The notes: generated by a model from the letters alone, not told the origin. A DNA stretch of 64,000 bases from Parapedobacter luteus (GCF_900168055.1 NZ_FUYS01000001.1:310001-374000), one strand, 5' to 3'; positions 24,846 to 35,500 are shown, numbered from the stretch's first letter. A program made the numbers and translations.

Positions 24846-26786
24846 ATGAGTCGGATACAGCTTGTTTTGATCCTGTTGTTCCTGGGCTCGGGACTGCCGG
24901 GGCAAGGACAGGTAAAGGAAATAACGGCATTAAGGGGACAAGCTGACGCGGCGACGGACAGTGTCCAACGAATGAAGACGTTCGTGCGTTTGGGCAAGAT
25001 GTATGTCAATCGCTCGTTGGATTCCTGCTATTACTTCAGTGCAAGCGCCCTGGAGTTGGCCAAGCGCATAGACGATAAGCGAGGCGAAGCGGAAGCGTTG
25101 AATATCCTGGCCTTTTACTACATCGAAAAGGGCAACCCGTATCTTGCCTATAAGTATGCCAACGAGTCCTTGGCCATTTTCGAGAAATTGGGCATCGAAG
25201 AGAAGGTCTGCGAAGTAACGATGAACATCGGTGTGCTGCTCGGCCGCGAAGGCAAGCCGGATCAGGCACTGTCGCAGTTTGAAAAGGCTTATCAGATGAG
25301 CCTGCAGTTGAAGCAGGACTCCATCCAGCCCTCGATCATCCTCAATATGGCGTTTCCCAAATCTTTCCACGCCACACTTCCCGAACTCAACCAATTGTAT
25401 GACAAAGCGCATGCCATTGCGGCGAAGAATAAGGACGAGCGTGTCATGCTTTCCATCAAGCAAGCGCGTACCGCCATGAAATTCTTCAAGGGGATGGATG
25501 TCAGGCAGGTCATAGCCGAACAGCACGAGGTGATCCGGGAAACGCAGGAGAAAGGATATGAGTACCTCACGGCAATGTCCTACATGGAAATGGGCAACAT
25601 GTTTCTGCAATTGGATGTCGATAGCGCACTGCATTATTATGAAGCCGCGATAGCGCTTGCGAAAAACACGGGGTACGATGTGCTGCACTACCATACGCTG
25701 ACACAGGCTTATGAAGCGTTGAAACGCCAACGGCCCATGCCCGCCAAAGCCAACGAATATGGGAATATCCTATTGGAAATGTCCAGGCAGAAACAGTTGG
25801 ACAACCAAGAGGAAGGCATTAGCTTCCTCGAATTGGCCATCAAGGAAAAGGAAGTCGAAATCGCAACTGCAAAGCACCAATTGCGCCGCACATGGCTGAT
25901 GCTCCTCCTGGCAATATGTGTGCTGGCGGTGGCGTTTATCGTGGCGGTGTATAGGCAATACCGGCTGAAACGTAAGCTGGCGGCGAGCCTCGCAATCACC
26001 AATAAACAACTGGAGGAGAAAAACAGGTTGTTGGAGACAAACAATGAATTCCACCAAAAGCTCATTTCCATGCTGTCGCATGACCTTCGTCAGCCCTTTT
26101 CATCCATCCTGATGATGAGGGGAGAAGGCATCACGGAATATATGAGCAAGGAAGATTTGCTGTATGTGTTTGACCAAATCTACCAATCGGCCAATACGGG
26201 GCTGCAAGCATTGGATGGCCTGCTACACTGGATGAAGCTGCAGGTGATCGGGTTGGCTTATTCCCCTTCGGTTGTGAACCTTAAGAACAACATCGACGAG
26301 GCATTGGCATTCAACAGCGGTGTGATAGCGAAGAAACAGCTTGAGGTCATGCTGTTCGTTCCGGAAATGTATGAAGTAAAAGCGCAGCGGGAAATGCTAC
26401 TCTTTGTCAACCGCAATATCATCCACAATGCCGTCAAACATGCGCCTGAAAAAGGGCAGTTGGCCATCACCGCCACACTGCGCGATGCGGACCATCAGAT
26501 CACGGTGTGTATTGCCGACAACGGCGGGGGTATTCCTGCAGATGTACTGCCTTATTTGTTCCAGAAAGATAAGCCCGCTGGCCAGCAGGCTTCCGAATCG
26601 CGCGGTTCGGGCTTGGCGCTGATAATCTGCCACGAAATGGTTTCAACAATGGACGGTGACCTGTGGGCGGCGAACAACGACGATGCAGGCGCCAGCTTTT
26701 ACTACAGCCTTCCTCTTGCCTTGGTGGATGGGCATGATGCAGACTTGCCGGCGTCGGCCACGGACGGTAGCGTTACGCAGCCGTAA
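24846..26786 (+). CDS. TPR-containing sensor histidine kinase
   Basis: A 646-residue membrane kinase. A signal peptide (to about residue 22) is followed by a periplasmic TPR region (about 40-320), one transmembrane helix (about 350-369), a coiled linker (LEEKNRLLETNNEF), the phospho-acceptor box SMLSHDLRQPF (H412), and an ATPase domain with NRNIIHNAVKHAP, IADNGGGIP and SRGSGLALIICHEM. No response regulator gene is adjacent, so its partner is elsewhere. The ligand sensed by the TPR region is unknown. Confidence 0.92.
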   Translation: MSRIQLVLILLFLGSGLPGQGQVKEITALRGQADAATDSVQRMKTFVRLGKMYVNRSLDSCYYFSASALELAKRIDDKRGEAEALNILAFYYIEKGNPYLAYKYANESLAIFEKLGIEEKVCEVTMNIGVLLGREGKPDQALSQFEKAYQMSLQLKQDSIQPSIILNMAFPKSFHATLPELNQLYDKAHAIAAKNKDERVMLSIKQARTAMKFFKGMDVRQVIAEQHEVIRETQEKGYEYLTAMSYMEMGNMFLQLDVDSALHYYEAAIALAKNTGYDVLHYHTLTQAYEALKRQRPMPAKANEYGNILLEMSRQKQLDNQEEGISFLELAIKEKEVEIATAKHQLRRTWLMLLLAICVLAVAFIVAVYRQYRLKRKLAASLAITNKQLEEKNRLLETNNEFHQKLISMLSHDLRQPFSSILMMRGEGITEYMSKEDLLYVFDQIYQSANTGLQALDGLLHWMKLQVIGLAYSPSVVNLKNNIDEALAFNSGVIAKKQLEVMLFVPEMYEVKAQREMLLFVNRNIIHNAVKHAPEKGQLAITATLRDADHQITVCIADNGGGIPADVLPYLFQKDKPAGQQASESRGSGLALIICHEMVSTMDGDLWAANNDDAGASFYYSLPLALVDGHDADLPASATDGSVTQP

Positions 26787-26885
26787 CGAGGTTTGGCGAT
26801 GGATTACCGTGGTATGCAAGCCGGGATTCGGTAAAATAAAAACATTTTCCCGCAGACTTTGTTGGTTACTTCAAAAAGCAACCAT

Positions 26886-27098
26886 ATGGCAAGGACCGTA
26901 GGAATTATTTTAGTTGTCGTTGGCGCAATCATGCTGGCCTGGACCGGCTTCTCGTTTACGCGCAAAGAAAAAGTCGTTGATATCGGTTCAGTGGAAATTT
27001 CCGCTGACAAGAAAGAACGGGTCAACTGGTCGCCTTACGTTGGCGGGATAATATTGGTAGCCGGTGTGGTCCTGCTGGTTATTCCGCGAAGGAGATAA
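26886..27098 (+). CDS. Small two-span membrane protein (DUF3185-like)
   Basis: A 70-residue protein with two hydrophobic helices (VGIILVVVGAIMLAWTGF and YVGGIILVAGVVLLVIP) separated by a charged loop (RKEKVVDIGSVEISADKKERV). The arrangement resembles small DUF3185-type inner-membrane proteins. The ATG at 26886 gives a positive N-terminus before the first helix; the frame is open further upstream to 26859. Function unknown. Confidence 0.72.
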   Translation: MARTVGIILVVVGAIMLAWTGFSFTRKEKVVDIGSVEISADKKERVNWSPYVGGIILVAGVVLLVIPRRR

Positions 27099-27120
27099 TG
27101 ATAGATGTCGCGCCGGCGAC

Positions 27121-27645
27121 CTATTCTTTTACCACTTCACGAAACAGGTTCTGAAGTTCTTTCGCGTCTTTCGGTTTGAGCTTACCCGCCAGAATCAACC
27201 GGAGCTCTCGCCGCTGCAGTGCCTCATTGTACAATTTTTTCTCCTCATCGGTTTCGGGTATCAGCTGCGGGACAGTAATTGTACGGCCATTCTGATCAAT
27301 TGCAACGAACGTATAAAAGGCTTCGTTTGACCGAATCTTGGTACCCGAGGGAATGTTCTGCGCCGACACCACGAGGCGTACTTCCACGGAAGTGTTGAAC
27401 GCGCGGGTGACCTTCGCCTCAATGCTGATGACGTCGCCCAGCTTTACCGGATGTTTGAAGGACACATTATCTACAGAAGCAGTTACTACGATACGGTTGC
27501 AATGCTTTTGGGCGGAGATCGCAGCGGCAATATCCATCCAATGGAGCAGGCGTCCTCCCATTAAGTTGTTGAGTGTATTGGTATCATTGGGGAGTACCAA
27601 TTCGTTCATGATGGTATAGGATTCGCGGGCAAACTTCTGGGTCAT
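27121..27645 (-). CDS. Acyl-CoA thioesterase, hotdog fold (YciA/BACH type)
   Basis: A 174-residue cytoplasmic hotdog-fold enzyme. The family motif NDTNTLNNLMGGRLLHWMDIAAAISAQKHC includes the helix and catalytic-region asparagine/aspartate expected for BACH-type acyl-CoA thioesterases, and VDNVSFKHPVKLGDVI matches the conserved following strand. These enzymes hydrolyse acyl-CoAs, regulating free CoA and fatty acid levels. It follows the RmlD-like gene by 15 bases on the same strand. Confidence 0.9.
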   Translation of the reverse strand: MTQKFARESYTIMNELVLPNDTNTLNNLMGGRLLHWMDIAAAISAQKHCNRIVVTASVDNVSFKHPVKLGDVISIEAKVTRAFNTSVEVRLVVSAQNIPSGTKIRSNEAFYTFVAIDQNGRTITVPQLIPETDEEKKLYNEALQRRELRLILAGKLKPKDAKELQNLFREVVKE

Positions 27646-27660
27646 GTTGTAAAGATGAAA

Positions 27661-28593
27661 TTATTTTTCCGCTTTCAGTTGACGGTCTACCACTGCCAGC
27701 CCTTCCGAAAAACTGTGCGGCTCATATCCAAGCACGGTACGTGCCTTATCCAATAGGAAACCTGTACGTTTGGGCCTGGGTGCCGCCTGGTTCAGCGTAG
27801 CGGAGCTTACCTGGCTAATCAGGGACTTGTCTAACCCCCAGAAATCGGCAACAGCCGCTACCAGTTCATCGATTGAAAACATGTCCTTGCCTGAAATGTG
27901 ATAGAGGCCTTCCGCCTCTTTGGTGGCGGCAAGGAGGCAGGCTTGCGCCAAATCCTCGGCTAAGGTGGGCATGCGCCATTGGTCGTTGACGACCTTGAGC
28001 GGTTGCCCTTTTTCCAGTGCACCCTTGGCCCACAGCACAATATTGCTGCGGCTCATATCGGCTACCACACCATATACCAGTATGGTGCGAAGGATGGCCC
28101 ACTTGCTATGTGACTGCTGGATGATACGCTCAGCATCCAGCTTGCTTTGACCGTAAAGGCTTAAGGGATTGGGGATAGCGTCCTCTGCATAAGGTCCTTC
28201 CTCGCCATCGAAAATAAAATCTGTGGACAGGTGGATGAGGTGGATGCCAAACGCTTCGCTTAAGGATGCCAGTTCGGCGACTGCGCCGACATTCAGCTTC
28301 CGGCAGCCTTCAGGATCCTGTTCGCAGGCATCCACATTGGTCATTGCAGCGGTGTTTATGATGGCATCCGGCCGATATTCAGCAACGACTTCTCGAAGCC
28401 GTTGCTCATTGAGGATGTCCAGATCAATGTATGAATAGCCTTCTTTCACAGGATGGCGGTTTTCCCCCTTGGAAGTGGCTATCAGGTCAATGGCTGGGTC
28501 AGCAAGCGCCAAATCCGTAATTTTTTGGCCTAAAAGGCCGTTACTTCCCGTGACAAGGATTTTTTTTGTGTTTAATGATATGCCATTAGTCAT
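27661..28593 (-). CDS. RmlD-like sugar nucleotide reductase (SDR family)
   Basis: A 310-residue extended short-chain dehydrogenase of the RmlD_sub_bind family. Features are the NAD(P) motif TGSNGLLGQ, the segment IINTAAMTNVDACEQDP, STDFIFDG and the catalytic YGQSK. RmlD makes dTDP-L-rhamnose, but no rmlA/B/C genes are nearby, and stand-alone RmlD-like proteins are common in this phylum, so I do not assign rhamnose synthesis. It is upstream of the thioesterase gene in the same operon. Confidence 0.85.
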   Translation of the reverse strand: MTNGISLNTKKILVTGSNGLLGQKITDLALADPAIDLIATSKGENRHPVKEGYSYIDLDILNEQRLREVVAEYRPDAIINTAAMTNVDACEQDPEGCRKLNVGAVAELASLSEAFGIHLIHLSTDFIFDGEEGPYAEDAIPNPLSLYGQSKLDAERIIQQSHSKWAILRTILVYGVVADMSRSNIVLWAKGALEKGQPLKVVNDQWRMPTLAEDLAQACLLAATKEAEGLYHISGKDMFSIDELVAAVADFWGLDKSLISQVSSATLNQAAPRPKRTGFLLDKARTVLGYEPHSFSEGLAVVDRQLKAEK

Positions 28594-28642
28594 CTGCTGA
28601 GTTCTTTATGTAATGGTGATCCGTGTGTCGAAACGTTTTGCC

Positions 28643-28650
28643 CAAAGATA
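28643..28650 (-). promoter_or_regulatory. Candidate -7 element (TATCTTTG) of the RmlD-like gene
   Basis: On the minus strand TATCTTTG matches TANNTTTG perfectly, 49 bases before the ATG (28593). No TTG lies at the best spacing. Confidence 0.5.
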
Positions 28651-28670
28651 GCAATACTTTTGTGCAGCCA

Positions 28671-29654
28671 CTACTGTTGATTGCCTAAGGGATGTCGTAC
28701 GCCAGTGTGCGTCATCTTGACCGGCAGGATATAGCCCTCTTCATCGAAGTGCATTTCATCGATACAGGTAACCCGCTCGTTTGCACCTTTTTTATCCAAC
28801 GGACGGCGATGGTATACGATGTACCACTGGTCTTGGCCGGGGACTTGGATGACCGAGTGGTGCCCCGCGCCCGTAGCGATTTCGGGATCTTGTTCTAAGA
28901 TGGTGGCTACCCGTTCAAATGGGCCAAAGGGGGAGTCCGCGATTGCATAAGCTACCTTGTAATGCGGACCGCCCCATCCGCCTTCGGACCACATGAAGTA
29001 GTACTTGCCGTCTCGCATAAACATAAACGGCCCTTCTACGTACCCCTCGGGGGTGACTTCTTTATAAAGTTCACCGTCTTCGAAAGGTACCAAGCCGGTG
29101 AAGTCGTCGTTCAGTTTAACGATGTTGCAGTGCTTCCAGCCACCGTAGTACATGTAGTATGAACCGTCTTTATCTTTAAATACAAATTGGTCAATCGGTT
29201 GTGCACCATTGACAATTTCGTTGATCAGTGGTTTCCCCAATAAATCTTTGAACGGACCTTCGGGTTTGTCGGCTACAGCAACCCCGATGCCGCCCACCTC
29301 ACCTTCGTGGACGTCGTTGGCCGCGAAAAAGAAGTAATACCGGGCATCTTTCTCCAGCACGCCGGGAGCCCACATGGCCCGTTTGGCCCATTTGACTTCG
29401 GCTGTATCGATGATGCGTGGATGTTTGGTCCAGTTGACAAGGTCCGGAGAAGAAAAGGCATCGAAAAACACCTGCTCCTCGTAAGGAGCCGAATACGTAG
29501 GATATACCCAAAAACGGTCGCCGTAGACAATGCCCTCCGGATCAGCGTACCAACCGGGGAAAACAGGGTTTTGCTGGGCCGATAGGCGTTGTGAAAGACC
29601 AAGCATGAAAAGCGACGTAAACGATAGGATGCAACAAGTACGAAAAATATTCAT
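28671..29654 (-). CDS. Exported GH43-type glycoside hydrolase
   Basis: A 327-residue five-bladed beta-propeller enzyme with a signal peptide (to about residue 26, ending RLSAQ). Candidate catalytic residues are the Asp in FPGWYADPEG, the Asp in QPIDQFVFKD and the Glu in YVEGPFMF, in GH43 order; RAMWAPGVLEKDARYYFFFAAN is also typical. GH43 members cleave arabinosides or xylosides; specificity is not readable here. It is single, with no SusCD beside it. The other half of the neighbourhood is central metabolism (gnd). Confidence 0.88.
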   Translation of the reverse strand: MNIFRTCCILSFTSLFMLGLSQRLSAQQNPVFPGWYADPEGIVYGDRFWVYPTYSAPYEEQVFFDAFSSPDLVNWTKHPRIIDTAEVKWAKRAMWAPGVLEKDARYYFFFAANDVHEGEVGGIGVAVADKPEGPFKDLLGKPLINEIVNGAQPIDQFVFKDKDGSYYMYYGGWKHCNIVKLNDDFTGLVPFEDGELYKEVTPEGYVEGPFMFMRDGKYYFMWSEGGWGGPHYKVAYAIADSPFGPFERVATILEQDPEIATGAGHHSVIQVPGQDQWYIVYHRRPLDKKGANERVTCIDEMHFDEEGYILPVKMTHTGVRHPLGNQQ

Positions 29655-29795
29655 CAGCTATAAGGGTTTGTTTGCGCTAAAATACACTTTGATTTGCAAT
29701 TTTGGGTAGAAAATTAGGGAAAATACATCATCCTTGGCGCGCTGCCGGCCGGGAATGCCCCGGCACGGTATCATAATAAAAACATTTTTCTTTTT

Positions 29796-29830
29796 TTGTC
29801 TTTTTTCGTAGTGCTTAAAGTATAACTTTG
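29796..29830 (+). promoter_or_regulatory. Candidate promoter of the 6-phosphogluconate dehydrogenase gene
   Basis: TAACTTTG at 29823-29830 is a perfect TANNTTTG match. The nearest TTG (29796-29798) is 24 bases upstream, longer than ideal. Transcription near 29836 would exclude a start upstream of that point. Confidence 0.5.
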
Positions 29831-29854
29831 GGAGCAAACTAATTGGAGATGCGT

Positions 29855-31309
29855 ATGCAAGAAAAATCTGATATAGGCGTCATTGGTATCGCCGTGATGG
29901 GGGAAAACCTCATCCTGAATATGGAGAGCAAAGGCTTTCATGTAACGGCCTACAACCGTACCGTGGATAAAGTAGAACGCTTCGTCAATGGCCGGGCAAA
30001 AGGCAAAAACATTTATGGGGCCACTTCCATCGAGGATTTGATCCGTTCGCTTAAAAGGCCCCGGAAAATCATGCTGATGGTCAAGGCGGGTAAGCCTGTG
30101 GACGACTTTATCGACCTGCTGATTCCGCATTTGGAACCTGGCGACATCATCATTGATGGTGGAAACTCGCATTTCCCCGACACGGAGCGCCGCACCAAAT
30201 ACGTGGAGAGTAAAGGATTGCTGTATATCGGTACCGGCGTCTCCGGAGGTGAAGAAGGCGCGCTTTTGGGACCATCGATCATGCCGGGTGGGTCAGCTGC
30301 CGCGTGGCCGGCCATCAAGCCGATTTTCCAAGCCATAGCTGCCAAAGTAGCTGACGGCACGCCCTGCTGCGATTGGGTGGGCGAAGGCGGTGCAGGGCAT
30401 TTCGTGAAGATGGTGCACAATGGTATCGAATATGGCGACATGCAGCTCATCAACGAAACATACCACATGATGAAAGATGTGTTGGGCATGACGCCGGATG
30501 AGATGCATGAGGTATTTAAGGAATGGAATGAAGGGGAGCTTGACAGCTACCTCATTGAAATTACACGCGATATTTTGGCGTTTAAGGACGAGGACGGCCT
30601 GCCGTTGGTCGACAAAATTCTGGATACCGCAGGCCAAAAGGGTACAGGCAAATGGACAGGCACGGTGGCCCTGGAGCTGGGGGTGCCGCTGACGCTTATT
30701 GCTGAATCCGTTTTTGCCCGGTGCCTATCAGCGTTGAAGGATGAACGTGTGGCGGCTTCCAAAGTGCTACAGGGGCCTTTACCATCGTTTGACGGCGATA
30801 GACAGGCCTTTATTGACGACCTTCGCGACGCGTTGTATGCCGCAAAAGTAATCTCCTATGCACAGGGCTTTCAGATGATGGCCGTGGCAGCCAAAGAGTA
30901 TGGTTGGAAGCTCAACTACGGTAGCATCGCTTTAATGTGGCGCGAGGGGTGTATCATCCGTTCGGCATTCCTGGGGAAAATCAAGGAAGCGTTTGATAAA
31001 AATCCTGACTTGCGGAATTTGATACTGGATGATTTCTTTAAAGAGAAAATACAAGCCGCCCAAAGCGGATGGCGTAAAGTCGTGGCAGCCGCGATTACCA
31101 ACGGCATACCCGTACCGTGTCTCAGTGCGGGGTTGATTTACTATGATGGGTACCGGTGTGAGCGGTTGCCCGCCAACTTGTTGCAGGCACAACGTGATTA
31201 TTTTGGCGCCCATACTTATGAGCGGCTGGATAGACCCCGTGGCGAATTTTTCCATACCAATTGGACGGGAAGGGGCGGAGAAACCTCCTCCACCACCTAT
31301 GATGTGTAA
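29855..31309 (+). CDS. gnd: 6-phosphogluconate dehydrogenase, decarboxylating
   Basis: A 484-residue cytoplasmic enzyme of the oxidative pentose phosphate pathway: 6-phosphogluconate to ribulose 5-phosphate plus CO2 and NADPH. The Rossmann motif IGVIGIAVMGENL, the segment LMVKAGKPVDDFID, DGGNSHFPDTERR, GTGVSGGEEGALLGPSIMPGG and the catalytic KMVHNGIEYGDMQLI are all present. The ATG at 29855 has GGAG six bases upstream, a rare SD-like signal here; an ATG at 29849 is also possible. A strong terminator follows at 31337. Confidence 0.95.
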   Translation: MQEKSDIGVIGIAVMGENLILNMESKGFHVTAYNRTVDKVERFVNGRAKGKNIYGATSIEDLIRSLKRPRKIMLMVKAGKPVDDFIDLLIPHLEPGDIIIDGGNSHFPDTERRTKYVESKGLLYIGTGVSGGEEGALLGPSIMPGGSAAAWPAIKPIFQAIAAKVADGTPCCDWVGEGGAGHFVKMVHNGIEYGDMQLINETYHMMKDVLGMTPDEMHEVFKEWNEGELDSYLIEITRDILAFKDEDGLPLVDKILDTAGQKGTGKWTGTVALELGVPLTLIAESVFARCLSALKDERVAASKVLQGPLPSFDGDRQAFIDDLRDALYAAKVISYAQGFQMMAVAAKEYGWKLNYGSIALMWREGCIIRSAFLGKIKEAFDKNPDLRNLILDDFFKEKIQAAQSGWRKVVAAAITNGIPVPCLSAGLIYYDGYRCERLPANLLQAQRDYFGAHTYERLDRPRGEFFHTNWTGRGGETSSTTYDV

Positions 31310-31336
31310 GGTGTCGGGTATTAATAAATACCCCCG

Positions 31337-31383
31337 ATAACAAAACAGCAGCGCCAAGTCACTTGACGCTGCTGTTTTGTTAT
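31337..31383. terminator. Strong bidirectional terminator between gnd and lspA
   Basis: The arms at 31337-31353 and 31367-31383 are a perfect 17-bp inverted repeat, and the loop itself pairs again (CAAGT/ACTTG around a C). Both strands have T-rich ends (GTTTTGTTAT). It sits exactly between two convergent genes and should stop transcription from both sides. Confidence 0.9.
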
Positions 31384-31450
31384 ATCGGCTTGTTTGTCCT
31401 TACGCGTTATGATCCCTTATTGGCTAGTCTTCCACGTTCTCTCCCCTTGA

Positions 31451-32101
31451 TCAATCTTCCACCACTTCGCTATTATAGCTTTCTGGTTCGACGATTTCTT
31501 CCTTGAAATACCGTTTTTGATACAGTAGGATAAGCGCTACACCCACGGTAATGGCGGAGTCCGCAATGTTGAATACCGGACGGAAAAATAGAAAATCTTC
31601 GCCGCCCCAAATCGGCAGCCAGGAGGGAAACGTTCCCTTGATGATGGGGAAATAGAGCATGTCTACCACTTTGCCATGCAGCAAACTGGAATAGCCGCCT
31701 TCGGGCGGGAAAAGCCTTGCTTTTTCAAACCAGGTGCTCTCGCTGAAGATAAGGCCATAAAAGGTTGAATCAATGATATTGCCCATTGCCCCCGCAAATA
31801 TCAGCGCCACATTCAGGATAAACCCGCGATGGTATTTGTGCTTGATCATGTAATGCAGGCCATAACCGATACCGGCCACTGCCGCGATGCGGAATAGGGA
31901 CAGCGCCAACTTACCGGATTCGCCACCGAATTCAAGGCCGAACGCCATGCCATTATTCTCGGTAAAGTGAATGATAAACCAGTCGCCTAATATATTATAT
32001 TCCTGTCCAAGCGTCATGTTGAGCTTTATCCATAGCTTGGAGAGCTGGTCTACCAGAAGCACTGATACAATTAGTATAAGGGGTTTAGTATAACCTTTCA
32101 T
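31451..32101 (-). CDS. lspA: Lipoprotein signal peptidase (signal peptidase II)
   Basis: A 216-residue inner-membrane aspartyl protease that cleaves lipoprotein signal peptides before the lipid-modified cysteine. About four transmembrane helices. Conserved boxes are VDQLSKLW, FTENNGMAFG, GAMGNIIDS (first catalytic Asp) and VFNIADSAITVG (second catalytic Asp). Bacteroidota versions are longer than E. coli LspA because of an inserted loop, as here. It is downstream of ileS and a DksA-like gene, the common ileS-lspA neighbourhood. The many lipoproteins in this window are its expected clients. Confidence 0.95.
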   Translation of the reverse strand: MKGYTKPLILIVSVLLVDQLSKLWIKLNMTLGQEYNILGDWFIIHFTENNGMAFGLEFGGESGKLALSLFRIAAVAGIGYGLHYMIKHKYHRGFILNVALIFAGAMGNIIDSTFYGLIFSESTWFEKARLFPPEGGYSSLLHGKVVDMLYFPIIKGTFPSWLPIWGGEDFLFFRPVFNIADSAITVGVALILLYQKRYFKEEIVEPESYNSEVVED

Positions 32102-32161
32102 GCTGTTAGTTGTCCGGCCGTCGGCTTGCCAGCTGTCGACTTCTCACCGGCGTAAAAAGCC

Positions 32162-32189
32162 GATTTCCGATAGCTGATTTCCGATAGCT
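32162..32189. repeat. Tandem 14-bp direct repeat
   Basis: GATTTCCGATAGCT occurs twice back to back in the 92-base gap between the DksA-like gene and lspA. It may be a duplication slip or part of a regulatory leader. Confidence 0.6.
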
Positions 32190-32193
32190 GGTT

Positions 32194-32580
32194 CTAATAT
32201 TGTTTCAATTTGGCTTCCATGCTCAAGGTCGTATGCGGTACTGCACGAAGACGCTCTTTCTGGATAAGTTTTCCTGTCTCGCGGCAAATACCGTACGTCT
32301 TGTTTTCGATACGCACCAATGCGGCCTCTAAGTTGTCTATGAATTTCTTTTGCCGGGCTGCCAATTGGTTGGTCTGTTCCTTTTCCAATGTGGCAGAGCC
32401 ATCTTCCAAGGTTTTGAAAGTTCCTGCCGTATCGTCAGTTCCGTTGGCATTGCTTGCATTCAACGATTTGGTCAGGGCCGACAGCTCCTCCTTGGCTACA
32501 CGGAGCTTTTCCAAGATAATTTCCTTGAATTCTTGCAATTCTGCGTCACTATACCGTGTTTTTTCGCTGTTGTTTGCCAT
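32194..32580 (-). CDS. DksA/TraR-family protein with degenerate zinc finger
   Basis: A 128-residue protein with a long N-terminal coiled-coil (ELQEFKEIILEKLRVAKEEL, then LAARQKKFIDNLEAALVRIENKTYG) and a short C-terminal finger region. In classical DksA the finger has four cysteines; here only one remains (GICRETGK), so zinc binding is doubtful. This form is usual in Bacteroidota. DksA-type proteins bind the secondary channel of RNA polymerase. It starts 4 bases after the ileS stop, so it is co-transcribed with ileS. Confidence 0.88.
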   Translation of the reverse strand: MANNSEKTRYSDAELQEFKEIILEKLRVAKEELSALTKSLNASNANGTDDTAGTFKTLEDGSATLEKEQTNQLAARQKKFIDNLEAALVRIENKTYGICRETGKLIQKERLRAVPHTTLSMEAKLKQY

Positions 32581-32584
32581 ATTT

Positions 32585-35500
32585 TTATACTTTTTCGATT
32601 AATACGTTCAACTCCCTTTCCGCAATTTCTATGGTATCACCGTTGGCAAGGGTATCCTCAAACATCAAAGAGTCTGCCAATATCTCGGTGCGAATATAAG
32701 ATAAATTAATCTTTGCTGCTTCGGTAATATCGGGGATATCGGTCAGGCGCACGCTAATCCGGTCGGTGACCTCGAACCCGCGTTCTTTACGGAGATTCTG
32801 GATGCGATTGATCAGCTCACGGGCGATACCTTCGTTTCTCAGCTCCGGCGTGATATGGACGTCCAAAGCTACCGTAAGTTTACCCAAATTGGATACCTGC
32901 CATCCGGCGACATCCTCGGCAATAATCTCCACATCGGCTAACAGCACGACATAGGGTGTGCCGGGTATTGCGATTGCTCCTTCACGCTCCAACGTTGCAA
33001 TTTCTTCTGCAGTGAACGCCTGGATGGTAGCAGCCACGGACTTCATGTCTTTGCCTACTTTGGGGCCGAGGGCCTTGAAATTCGGCTTGATTCTTTTTTT
33101 GATGATGCCCGAAGTATCCGTAATAAATTCAATTTCCTTGATATTGGTTTCAGAAAGGACAAGGTCCTTTACTTTTTCGACCTGCCTGCGGAAGTCATCG
33201 TCCAACACGGGAAGCAGGATTTTGTTAAGCGGTTGCCGGACGTTGATGCCGGTTTTTTTGCGTAATGAAAGGGTAAGTGACGATATGTCCTGCGCCAGGG
33301 TCATGCGTTCCTCCAGTGCTTTATCTACCAAGTCTTCGTGGTATGCCGGGAAATCAGCTAAATGTACGGATTCGGCCTGTTCTTTGCCTGTGGCATCGTT
33401 CAGGTCCAGGTACAGCCGATCACTGAAGAATGGCGCGATGGGCGACATCAGCTTCGCAATCGTATCAAGGCACGTGTAGAGTGTTTGATATGCTGAAATC
33501 TTGTCTTCAGTATATTCCCCTTTCCAGAAGCGCCTGCGGCAGAGGCGAACGTACCAATTGCTTAGGTGCTCATCTACAAACGTCTGTATGGCGCGGGCGG
33601 CTTTTGTTGGCTCGAAATCCGCATAGTAGCCATCTACTTCCTGTGTCAGGCTGTTGAGCAACGAGATAATCCAGCGGTCTATCTCCGGCCTGCTGGCAAT
33701 GGGCAGGTCAGGCTCTTGGTAGGCAAATTTGTCGATATTGGCATATAGGGCAAAAAACGCATAGGTATTGTACAACGTGCCGAAAAACTTGCGCCGTACC
33801 TCGTCCAGCCCTTCCTCATTGAACTTAAGGTTGTCCCAAGGGGATGCATTGCTAATCATATACCAACGCGTGGCATCGGCGCTGTATTTTTCGATGGTAG
33901 CGAAGGGGTCAACGGCATTGCCCAGCCGCTTGGACATTTTATTGCCGTTTTTGTCCAATACCAGGCCGTTGGATACCACGTTTTTGAACGCTACGGAATG
34001 CCTGAGCATCGTGGAAATGGCATGCAGGGTAAAAAACCAGCCGCGCGTTTGATCGACACCCTCGGCAATGAAGTCTGCCGGGTATGCCCCCTCAAAACCA
34101 GTTTTGAAAGGCGCATCGTCGCCTTCAGCAAGCTTCTCCTGATCCAACCCCCACTGCGCAAAGGGCATCGCTCCGCTGTCAAACCAGACGTCGATGAGAT
34201 CGGGTTCGCGGTAGAGTTTCTGCCCAGCGTCAGAGACGAGCACGATATCATCCACATACGGCCGGTGGAGGTCCAGCTCATCGGTGCCGAATTTGTGCAA
34301 GTATTCCTGTAGCGTTGTTTTTTCAGCGTCGTTGAGCACGCCCGACGCGAGGCTCTTTTCGATATGGGCCTTCAGTTCGCTTATGGAGCCGATGCAGATC
34401 TCTTCGTTCTCGTCTTCACTGCGCCAAATGGGTAGGGGAGTCCCCCAGAACCGCGAACGCGAAAGGTTCCAGTCAACAAGGTTCTCCAGCCAGTTGCCGA
34501 AGCGGCCCGTGCCCGTGGCTTCAGGCTTCCAATTGATGGTTTTGTTGAGCGCCACCAGCTCATCTTTCGCCGCTGTCGTGCGGATAAACCAGCTATCCAG
34601 TGGGTAGTAAAGTACCGGCTTGTCCGTACGCCAACAATGCGGATAGCTGTGTTCGTATCGTTTGACTTCGAAAGCTTTGTTTTCTTCTTTGAGTTTGATG
34701 GCGATGAGCACATCGGTGGGCTTGAAGCCCTCGGCTGCGCGCTCTTCATCGCTGTAATATTCTTCTTTGACGAAGCGTCCGCCAAATTCGCCGATTTCTT
34801 TGACAAAGCGGCCCCGCTTGTCTACGATGGGGACATCCTTGCCGTTCTCGTCTTTCACAAAAACCCCCGGTACATCGTTTTCTTTGCTTACACGGAAGTC
34901 GTCTGCGCCAAATGTCGCAGATGAGTGTACGATGCCCGTGCCGTCTTCGATGGTCACGAAATCACCTGCGATGACCCGAAAGGCCTTTTGCTCCAATTCT
35001 TCGCTGGAGACATAGGGCAGCAGCTGATGGTACCGGAGATTAAGCAGTTCGGCTCCTAAAAACTCGGCCCTGACTTCCCAAGGAATGATTTTGTCTCCTT
35101 GATTGTAGTCTTTCAATGAAATCGCCTGCCCTTCAGGCTTGAAATACCGGCTTAGCAGTTCCTTCGCCAATACAACGCTCACCGGCTCAAACGTATAGGG
35201 GTTGAAGGTGCGCACTTTGACGTAGCGGATATCCTTGCCCACAACCAGTGCACTGTTGGCAGGCAACGTCCACGGTGTGGTGGTCCAAGCCAGGATGGCG
35301 GTATCCTCGTTTTCATCCTCAAAGAGCATGGCCATGGCCGGGTGTACTTGATCTCTTTTGACCCGAAATTCGGCTACAATGGTTGTGTCCTTCACTGGTC
35401 TGTATGTGCCGGGTTGATTGAGCTCATGCGAGCTAAGGCCCGAACCGGCAGCGGGTGAGTAGGGTTGTATGGTATAACCCTTGTAAAGTAGCCCTTTTTT